Under the pieces are notes generated by a model, which saw only the letters and a list, made by a program, of their open reading frames with translations, had not been told where the DNA came from and searched no databases. From positions 1-11,528 of the forward strand of contig JAIRTU010000253.1 in NCBI GenBank assembly GCA_031254735.1: 11,528 bases of DNA, read 5' to 3'. The position numbers and the translations under genes were made by a program. Positions 6,896 to 11,528 of the stretch are shown here, one piece after another (the first letter of the stretch is position 1; the number at the start of each line of letters is the position of its first letter). The stretch is from Bacteroidales bacterium. Its GTDB lineage: Bacteria; Bacteroidota; Bacteroidia; Bacteroidales; WCHB1-69.

Positions 6896-6913
6896 TGACA
6901 TAGTACAATGTCA
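6896..6913. promoter_or_regulatory. Possible operator dyad TGACAT-N6-ATGTCA
   Basis: A perfect 6-bp dyad with a 6-bp gap lies 45 bp upstream of the strong minus-strand promoter. A further half site, ATGACA (6845-6850), overlaps that promoter's TTG region. It is the size expected for a dimeric regulator, but no regulator can be named. Confidence 0.25.
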
Positions 6914-6934
6914 TACAATTTTTACGTTGCCCGA

Positions 6935-6965
6935 TTGGGGTAACATAAATAAACAGCTATCTTTG
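6935..6965 (+). promoter_or_regulatory. Plus-strand promoter-like site (TTG-N20-TATCTTTG)
   Basis: TTG at 6935-6937 and TATCTTTG at 6958-6965 fit the Bacteroidota form. Just downstream an ATG with GAAGGAAAG nearby reads only MKERYEYFTLV before TAA, then continues in the same frame past the stop (DIEVEIIFMF). This may be a promoter left over from a decayed plus-strand gene. Confidence 0.45.
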
Positions 6966-7111
6966 AAGCATGTCTGTATGAAGGAAAGATACGAATATTT
7001 TACTCTCGTTTAAGACATAGAGGTCGAAATTATCTTTATGTTTTTATTTATAGGTTCTGTGTAATCCAATTTGTACTATTAGCTACTTGTCGCATAAGGA
7101 AACGCGCAGCA

Positions 7112-7250
7112 TTATATTTCCATGACCGACAAACCAATGTTATCAGTTAAGGATTTTTCCCGTATCTCATCTTTATTGAAAACATTAGGAAGCAAAGAAA
7201 GATAGGTATTCAAATAAGAAATCGCCTCCTGATAATCCCAAAATGCCCAT
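7112..7250 (-). pseudogene. Coding remnant, C-terminal fragment of an unknown protein
   Basis: Minus frame from a stop near 7251 to the TAA at 7112-7114: about 45 codons with clear protein character (FWDYQEAISYLNTYLSLLPN, then IREKSLTDNIGLSVMEI) and no start codon. The DYQEAISYLNTYLSLLP part recalls a helical repeat of the TPR kind, but this is only an impression. The fragment starts where the nested inverted repeat begins, which may mark the break that truncated the gene. Confidence 0.4.
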
Positions 7251-7351
7251 TAGGAATAACAGGTTGATAATAAACAAAATAGTGTGCATTAATTCAATAA
7301 AAATCAATATTTTCTCGATGAATTAATGCGAACCGGACATTTTGGGATTAT
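7232..7351. repeat. 120-bp nested inverted repeat
   Basis: The outer arms ATAATCCCAAAATG (7232-7245) and CATTTTGGGATTAT (7338-7351) are a perfect 14-bp inverted pair. Inside, GCATTAATTCA (7286-7296) and TGAATTAATGC (7319-7329) are a perfect 11-bp pair around a 22-base AT-rich loop. It lies just past the 3' end of the TonB receptor gene and could act as its terminator. The layout also resembles a small non-autonomous element, but no clear target duplication is visible. Confidence 0.6.
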
Positions 7352-7373
7352 TACTTTCTATCTTTTACAACCT

Positions 7374-9401
7374 TTAAAACACATTGACAACAACTCCTCC
7401 TTTTATCCAAATACCCGGTTGCGGAATGTTTCCCAAATCGAAATATTTCCTGTTGAACAGGTTGGTGGCTTCAACAAAAACGCGAGTCTTCTCCAAAAGC
7501 AGACTTATTTTCAGATTGCAAAGCAGATACGGCTTGTAGCGTTGTTCGGTGTTGGACAGAAAATCTAAATACGTGCCTGCCCTGTCTTGAAAATTGAATT
7601 GCCAATCGGCGTATATCTTCCAATAAACCGTATGATGAATATTCAACTTTATCTGATTTCGCAAATAATCGGTCGCATACAGCGAGAGATAATCTCGGCT
7701 GTTTTTGGAAACATACAGATAGTTGTATTGTATCCCAATTTGCGACAGATATTTATTTTTAGGAAAGAAAGTTACAGAAATATCCGTTCCTGTTGCCTGT
7801 ATGTGGGTGAGATTTTGACAAAACCAATTTTCTTCCAAAGACAAACGCACCCAATCAATAATTTGGAAGCCGTATCGGTAAAAGATATTCAAGCCCAATT
7901 TCCACTGCTGCGGATTCCATGATATTCCCGCCGACGCCACTATTGCCTTTTCGGGTTGAAGATCGGGATTTCCTGTTTGGGTGGCACTCGTATAGTAAAG
8001 ATCGGTAAACGTGGGCAATCGGTATACGTTTTCCACAAAATAATTAAGCTCGATATTCTTGCGAAAATACCAAACCGTATTGGTTGCCAAATTCCAGTTA
8101 AAGCCGTAATTTTCGCAGTAACTTCCTCGAAATCCGAGAGATGTTTTTGCATTCTTCCACAAGAAATTTTGCTGCAACTGAAACTCTGCATGTTTTCTTG
8201 TGCCTGCTTTCAGGTAAAACAAAGAATCGCTTTCTCCGGCTATCGAAATGGGATTTTCCAACGGTTCTCCCAGATTGGTACTCCAAATATTTTCCTGTCG
8301 ATAGTCCAATCCGATTGCCGTATTTCCCCGGTTGTAATTGCGGGCTGCCTGCAAATTTATTCCGCCTAAAACAGTCTTGTGATAATTATGTCCGCCATAC
8401 CACGAAGGAGATTCATAACGAAACAGTTCAAAGCGGTCGAAATGCTGCCTGAGATACAAATTTGTGTTCACTCGCCATGCTTTTCGTGTCAAAGTATGGT
8501 CAACGCCGACAAATCGGGTGCGGATATGCTCGTACTGTTCTTTATATTTTGCCGAATAAAAAGAATTTGCCCCAAACTGTTTTTCCTGGTATCCGCATTG
8601 GACATCAAACGTGCCGGTTTTTCGATTTTTGTACAGCAACCTGACAAACGCATTTCCCTGTTGATAGTCGGTGTTGTCGGTAAACCCTTCGCTTCGGTTT
8701 ATATCTCCGCCTATTGTGAGATACCATTTTTTATAATGGAGATGCGTAAGGGCTGCTGCCCGAATATATCCGTACATACCGGTTTGCAACGACAGGTCGA
8801 AGATGTTTTTTTCCGAAGTACGGGTGATGATGTTGATACAACCCCCAAAAGCAAGTGTATTGTAAGCCATTGTTCCGGGTCCTTCCAAGACTTCGATACG
8901 TTCGATTGCCTCTACAATAATGGGAATGTGTAACGAAAAATGTCCTGTCTGCGGATCGGTGAGATTGATTCCGTTTATCAGGACAATGCTTTGGTCGAAG
9001 GTGCATCCGCGTAAGCTTACATCTGCCTGTATTCCGTTATTTCCTCTGGTACGCAAATCAACACCTTGAATATAGAGCAGCAAATCTTGCAGCGTTTCAA
9101 CGCCCGCTCGCTCTATCTCATCGCGACTGATTACGGCGGCAATTTGTTGCGGTGCAATAAAAACAGACGTTCTGCTTTCACCAATTACCACTTCGTCCAA
9201 TAGAAATTCTTTTTCGCTCAGGGTATCGCAATTGGTAACCTGAGCCGACAAAGAAGAGAAACACAAACTTAAGAAGCTGCATGAAACGGAAATAACACCC
9301 ATTTTTACAACGCTATGCAAGCTGTTGAATATCGCATACGAGGCGCGACTCCAACGGCGAAAGCAAAAACCATGCGTTGATTTGATGTTCTTTTTTGTCA
9401 T
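7374..9401 (-). CDS. TonB-dependent outer-membrane receptor, BtuB-like
   Basis: This 675-residue outer-membrane barrel should take up a scarce ligand (iron complex, heme or cobalamin class; not decidable here) with TonB energy. The N-terminus has basic residues followed by the hydrophobic stretch MGVISVSCSFLSLCFSSLSA, so cleavage is near residue 53. That is a long signal peptide; the internal Met34 start would lack the basic region. FLLDEVVIGES (66-76) looks like the TonB box region. The plug follows: DEIERAGVETLQDLLLYIQG (94-113), VSLRGCTFDQSIVLINGI (128-145), IERIEVLEGPGT (166-177) and NTLAFGGCINIITR (181-194). The barrel ends with FVEATNLFNRKYFD and a terminal Phe, as usual. There is no carboxypeptidase-like N-terminal domain, hence not of the SusC type. 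No ABC transporter or binding-protein gene accompanies it. Confidence 0.92.
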   Translation of the reverse strand: MTKKNIKSTHGFCFRRWSRASYAIFNSLHSVVKMGVISVSCSFLSLCFSSLSAQVTNCDTLSEKEFLLDEVVIGESRTSVFIAPQQIAAVISRDEIERAGVETLQDLLLYIQGVDLRTRGNNGIQADVSLRGCTFDQSIVLINGINLTDPQTGHFSLHIPIIVEAIERIEVLEGPGTMAYNTLAFGGCINIITRTSEKNIFDLSLQTGMYGYIRAAALTHLHYKKWYLTIGGDINRSEGFTDNTDYQQGNAFVRLLYKNRKTGTFDVQCGYQEKQFGANSFYSAKYKEQYEHIRTRFVGVDHTLTRKAWRVNTNLYLRQHFDRFELFRYESPSWYGGHNYHKTVLGGINLQAARNYNRGNTAIGLDYRQENIWSTNLGEPLENPISIAGESDSLFYLKAGTRKHAEFQLQQNFLWKNAKTSLGFRGSYCENYGFNWNLATNTVWYFRKNIELNYFVENVYRLPTFTDLYYTSATQTGNPDLQPEKAIVASAGISWNPQQWKLGLNIFYRYGFQIIDWVRLSLEENWFCQNLTHIQATGTDISVTFFPKNKYLSQIGIQYNYLYVSKNSRDYLSLYATDYLRNQIKLNIHHTVYWKIYADWQFNFQDRAGTYLDFLSNTEQRYKPYLLCNLKISLLLEKTRVFVEATNLFNRKYFDLGNIPQPGIWIKGGVVVNVF

Positions 9402-9432
9402 GAACTTTTTAATTTTGGTTAATAAATAAAAT

Positions 9433-9458
9433 AAAAAACCGCCTGCTGCAAGCGGTTT
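9433..9458 (-). terminator. Rho-independent terminator of tRNA-Cys
   Basis: On the minus strand AAACCGC-(9 nt)-GCGGTTT (9458-9436) runs into a T tract (9438-9433) and further T-rich sequence. It lies 3 bases beyond the tRNA 3' end and only about 30 bp before the TonB receptor ATG. Confidence 0.8.
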
Positions 9459-9460
9459 AG

Positions 9461-9531
9461 AGGTACCAGACGGATTCGAACCGCCGTAAAAGGTTTTGCA
9501 GACCTCTGCCTAGCCCCTCGGCCATGGTACC
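9461..9531 (-). tRNA. tRNA-Cys (anticodon GCA)
   Basis: A 71-nt cloverleaf. The acceptor arms GGTACCA and TGGTACC pair, the anticodon loop is CTGCAAA (GCA), the T-arm contains GGTTCGAATCC, and the discriminator base is U. CCA is not encoded. Confidence 0.97.
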
Positions 9532-9543
9532 GTTGATGTGGTG

Positions 9544-9551
9544 CAAAAGTA
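9544..9551 (-). promoter_or_regulatory. -7 box of the tRNA-Cys promoter (TACTTTTG)
   Basis: The minus strand has TACTTTTG about 13 bp upstream of the tRNA 5' end. No good TTG lies at 19-20 bases. Confidence 0.5.
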
Positions 9552-9894
9552 CAAAAAAAAGCGGTAGCTTTTTCTGCTAAAAGGAAATTCGGTTAAATAT
9601 TTTTTTCAAGAACGCTCCAAATCCTGCTTTTGCACTCCGGAAAGCAGGAAAAACGAACGCATAAATTTCGACTTCCTCTCCTCGAAACTGTCCGAACGAT
9701 GATTAATCCGATGTGAGATTATGCTCTTTCGTTTCGTGCATGCAACAAAGCGGCGATCGAAAATACACATCGAAACCATAAAGGAGCTTGCCGTTCATCG
9801 ACAAACTCCTCTTTCGCTCTCCGAATGGTGCAGAAATGCGGGATAATTTAATTTGGATACGCGGATAATCTCCGCCATATTTCCGATTAAATTT
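9552..9894. other. Intergenic stretch without a supported gene
   Basis: It holds a 9-bp hairpin, TCCTGCTTT/AAAGCAGGA (9622-9630 with 9641-9649), without a T tract; one dispersed-repeat copy (9699-9743); and a small dyad GCGGA/TCCGC (9861-9875) just past the end of the 9895-10599 gene. A 31-codon minus frame crosses the repeat, but I see no sign that it is real. Confidence 0.6.
9699..9743 (+). repeat. Dispersed intergenic repeat, copy 2
   Basis: ATGATTAA, a 7-base insertion, then TGAGATTATGC and TTTCGTTTCGTGCATGC align with 5943-5981 and 11242-11280. The middle is more diverged than in the other two copies. Confidence 0.5.
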
Positions 9895-10599
9895 CTATTT
9901 CATCAAGGCAACCCATTCCCTTAAAGCAGACGGAGATATGCTTCGTTGAAAATCAATCAATTCGCATTCTATTCTTTCAAAATCCGACCCTGTGGACGGT
10001 TCATAAATATATTTACTCAACAAATTAGTTGCAGGTTGATACACGAATTGATGATAACCTTTGTTTCCGTTTCCATTTTCCGAGTTGGGATAAAATTCAA
10101 ATTCGGAAGAAACAAACTGTTTTTCTTTTACAACAGATACATTTTCTGCTTTTCCGCTCAAACTGTAATAATATGCGTAAAATGAAATAAACTGATTTTC
10201 GCAAATAAAATTCAACGCTGCTTTAAAATCACCGACCGTTTGTTTTTTCATGGTCAGGTCAAACACATAAAGCGAATCTCTGTCTGTAACATAAAGCAAC
10301 GTATCTCCAACGGTAAGAACGATGGAAGGAAGTGCAGATGCAACATTGGGCCAACGCGAAAACTCTAAGGTGCAATTATAAATATGCGGTTTTTCACCTT
10401 TGTTTTTAAAAACGGACATCTGAAAATGCAATGTTCCGTATGCAATGTCGGATGAAAATTCCATAAGGGGCGAAATAACATATTTAACATAACGCTTCGT
10501 GTCATGTTTTCCTTTCGATACTGTGTTATCGTAATTATTTGCCTGTGCACCCGCAAGAAACAAAACTAACAGTATGCTGACGATTCCTCCTGTTTTCAT
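9895..10599 (-). CDS. Exported protein of unknown function
   Basis: 234 residues from the ATG at 10599. Residues 1-20 (MKTGGIVSILLVLFLAGAQA) are a standard signal peptide cut after AQA, with no lipobox cysteine, so the protein should be periplasmic or secreted. The mature part is soluble and beta-rich: YVKYVISPLMEFSSDIAYGT, IVLTVGDTLLYVTDRDSLYV, then FEFYPNSENGNGNKGYHQFV near residues 168-187 and a helical end (SALREWVALMK). Alternating hydrophobic strands could form a lipocalin- or LolA-like sheet, but I do not recognise the family and claim no function. It has a plausible promoter of its own and stands alone: the XRE gene is about 100 bp upstream and the tRNA-Cys is far downstream. Confidence 0.8.
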   Translation of the reverse strand: MKTGGIVSILLVLFLAGAQANNYDNTVSKGKHDTKRYVKYVISPLMEFSSDIAYGTLHFQMSVFKNKGEKPHIYNCTLEFSRWPNVASALPSIVLTVGDTLLYVTDRDSLYVFDLTMKKQTVGDFKAALNFICENQFISFYAYYYSLSGKAENVSVVKEKQFVSSEFEFYPNSENGNGNKGYHQFVYQPATNLLSKYIYEPSTGSDFERIECELIDFQRSISPSALREWVALMK

Positions 10600-10634
10600 A
10601 TAAACAAAAAATAATTAATATTTAAAAACTTTTG

Positions 10635-10665
10635 CAAAATAACAATTTATATCCGCACCAACCAA
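10635..10665 (-). promoter_or_regulatory. Possible promoter of the exported-protein gene (TTG-N20-TTATTTTG)
   Basis: TTG (10665-10663), a gap of 20 and TTATTTTG (10642-10635) differ from the TAnnTTTG form at one fixed position. It is placed 35 bp before the ATG, which is reasonable. Confidence 0.4.
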
Positions 10666-10702
10666 CAATTTATGCTTCCACTTTTTCGACAAAATGAAGC
10701 CG

Positions 10703-10957
10703 TTATATCGACAATATGTCGCCTTCTTGGACACTGTCTGCTTTTTCCCGTATAAATTCGGAATAGTGAGCAAAAAAGTCATAGTGCAATGCTTCGGAAA
10801 TTTTTAAAAGTTGTTCGGTATTTATATCCTGCCTGTTGAATATTTTGTATATGTTGGTGCGGTCGCAATTGATCTTCTTTGCAAGCCATGAAGCCGCCCG
10901 ACCTTCTTCTTCCAATTTTTCACGTATTATATTGCCAATGTGTAAGGGTTCTTTCAT
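10703..10957 (-). CDS. XRE family helix-turn-helix protein
   Basis: This 84-residue DNA-binding protein consists almost entirely of one Cro/CI-type helix-turn-helix. IGNIIREKLEEEGRAASWLA (residues 7-26) leads into the HTH, with AKKINCDRTNIYKIFNRQDI (26-45) as the turn and recognition helix, then TEQLLKISEALHYDFFAHYS (47-66). The tail, EKADSVQEGDILSI, is short and acidic. Similar short solo XRE proteins are common in Bacteroidales; their targets are usually unknown. There is no toxin partner beside it: the next gene downstream is the exported protein, about 100 bp away, with a promoter-like site of its own. The ATG at 10957 lies behind an A-rich leader without a strong Shine-Dalgarno. Confidence 0.88.
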   Translation of the reverse strand: MKEPLHIGNIIREKLEEEGRAASWLAKKINCDRTNIYKIFNRQDINTEQLLKISEALHYDFFAHYSEFIREKADSVQEGDILSI

Positions 10958-11163
10958 GTCTCATTTTTTTTGCAGTAAAAAAGCGTGGATTGTACCTTTA
11001 TCTGTATTTGGGGTCTTTTCGACTACCTTTGCGGTTCACTGCTTACTCTTGCCGCATTTTGAAATTATCGAAGTTCCGGATACAGGATAAAAACTGCGCT
11101 TTTTCCGATTATATATTAATGTATTAACTCAAACTTGATTTTTTATATCCGTTAATTTTTTTG

Positions 11164-11171
11164 CAAAGTTA
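11164..11171 (-). promoter_or_regulatory. Possible -7 box (TAACTTTG) upstream of the XRE gene
   Basis: The minus strand has TAACTTTG. The nearest TTG upstream is 23 bases away, which is long. If used, it would give the XRE gene a leader of about 200 nt. The intervening 10958-11160 has no supported gene. Confidence 0.35.
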
Positions 11172-11241
11172 CATTTTTATTTCCAATTACCTGCCAATCT
11201 CGAAAATAAATTACGAATTGCAACATCATGTTGTCCAAACC

Positions 11242-11280
11242 ATGATTTGTGGGATTATGCGTTGTTGTTTCGTGCATGCG
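11242..11280 (+). repeat. Dispersed intergenic repeat, copy 3
   Basis: About 33 of 39 positions match 5943-5981, including GTTGTTGTTTCGTGCATG with two differences. It lies in the roughly 380-bp gap between the XRE gene and the tRNA-Gly promoters, in the same orientation as the other copies. Confidence 0.6.
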
Positions 11281-11335
11281 TTTTCGCAGCTTTGTATATC
11301 TACGGTATTTTGCGGCAAAAAAAGTCAAGAAAAAC

Positions 11336-11366
11336 TTGCATATCTCCGAAAATTTTAGTATCTTTG
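11336..11366 (+). promoter_or_regulatory. Promoter toward tRNA-Gly (TTG-N20-TATCTTTG)
   Basis: TTG at 11336-11338, a gap of 20, and TATCTTTG at 11359-11366 match the Bacteroidota form, with the start of transcription near 11373, about 58 bp before the tRNA. Confidence 0.65.
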
Positions 11367-11410
11367 TAAGATCGGCATAAAAAATCGGTGTATATATGCA
11401 GACTTTTATG

Positions 11411-11418
11411 TATCTTTG
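11411..11418 (+). promoter_or_regulatory. Second -7 box (TATCTTTG) close to tRNA-Gly
   Basis: A second TATCTTTG, followed by GCA, lies 12 bp before the tRNA. No TTG is seen at the right distance, but the placement is that expected for a tRNA promoter. Confidence 0.55.
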
Positions 11419-11430
11419 CAGCGTAATTAC

Positions 11431-11504
11431 GCGGAAGTAGCTCAGTTTGGTAGAGCATCAGCTTCCCAAGCTGAGGGTCGCGGGTTCGAGTCCCGTTTTC
11501 CGCT
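11431..11504 (+). tRNA. tRNA-Gly (anticodon CCC)
   Basis: A 74-nt cloverleaf. GCGGAAG pairs with TTTCCGC (one G-U), the anticodon stem TCAGC/GCTGA encloses TTCCCAA (CCC), the T-arm contains GGTTCGAGTCC, and the discriminator base is U. CCA is not encoded. It reads GGG codons. Confidence 0.95.
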
Positions 11505-11528
11505 CAAACAGTAGAAAGTCAAAGCGTT

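Noticed and set aside
6779..6902. Minus-strand ORF beginning MSVYGVEEKIRR with a Cys-x-x-Cys
   Set aside because: It runs straight through the strong promoter at 6822-6851 and lacks any start context, so it is more likely a chance frame.
9402..9460. Cobalamin or other riboswitch ahead of the TonB receptor
   Set aside because: Only about 60 bp lie between the tRNA and the receptor start, filled by a tRNA terminator; there is no room for and no sign of a B12-box or similar structure.
10703..10957. Antitoxin of a toxin-antitoxin pair
   Set aside because: A small XRE protein invites this, but no toxin-like ORF is adjacent on either side.
10836..11127. Plus-strand ORFs of 82-84 codons across the XRE gene
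   Set aside because: Both are antisense to the XRE coding frame and have no recognisable protein features.

Overview
The window looks like chromosome of a member of the Bacteroidota, most probably order Bacteroidales. The support is indirect but consistent. Several sites match the Bacteroidota promoter form (TTG, a gap of about 19-20, then TAnnTTTG). Leaders are AT-rich with little Shine-Dalgarno sequence. The gene families fit as well: a large secreted Ig-like repeat protein, the glycogen debranching enzyme/GT4 pair, and a TonB-dependent receptor. No genus can be named from the sequence alone. Every protein gene I can support lies on the minus strand; only the tRNA-Gly at the right edge and a few promoter-like sites are on the plus strand.

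Layout, left to right. Positions 1-887 hold the N-terminal part of a secreted protein with alternating Ig-like repeats, running off the left edge. Upstream of it is a short gene broken by one base (917-1094), then about 500 bp without a gene. A glycogen/alpha-glucan pair follows: a GT4 glycosyltransferase (1621-2898) and a GH133-type debranching enzyme (2926-4869), 27 bp apart and read from the debranching enzyme toward the GT4. Upstream of these is an EFR1-type flavodoxin/two-[4Fe-4S] protein (5010-5792), whose start overlaps a possible 33-codon ORF.

The middle (5890-7370) is the least explained part. It has a dispersed repeat copy, two strong hairpins, and a small protein made of six near-identical 20-residue units (6125-6526). 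Ahead of that are a 50-codon ORF not listed by a simple length-filtered gene call (6627-6779), a very good promoter, remnants of decayed coding sequence, and a 120-bp nested inverted repeat. The 50-codon ORF and the repeat protein form a compact cassette of unknown function and are the best candidate here for something undescribed.

The right part holds a BtuB-like TonB-dependent receptor (7374-9401), a tRNA-Cys with its terminator, a non-coding stretch, an unrecognised exported protein (9895-10599), a small XRE-type DNA-binding protein (10703-10957), and a tRNA-Gly(CCC) with one or two plus-strand promoters. Three diverged copies of one intergenic repeat (5943-5981, 9699-9743, 11242-11280), all in the same orientation, are spread over the right half.

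Functionally, the GT4 and debranching enzyme should act together in storage polysaccharide metabolism and the TonB receptor in uptake of a scarce ligand. The other genes have no clear partner in the window.
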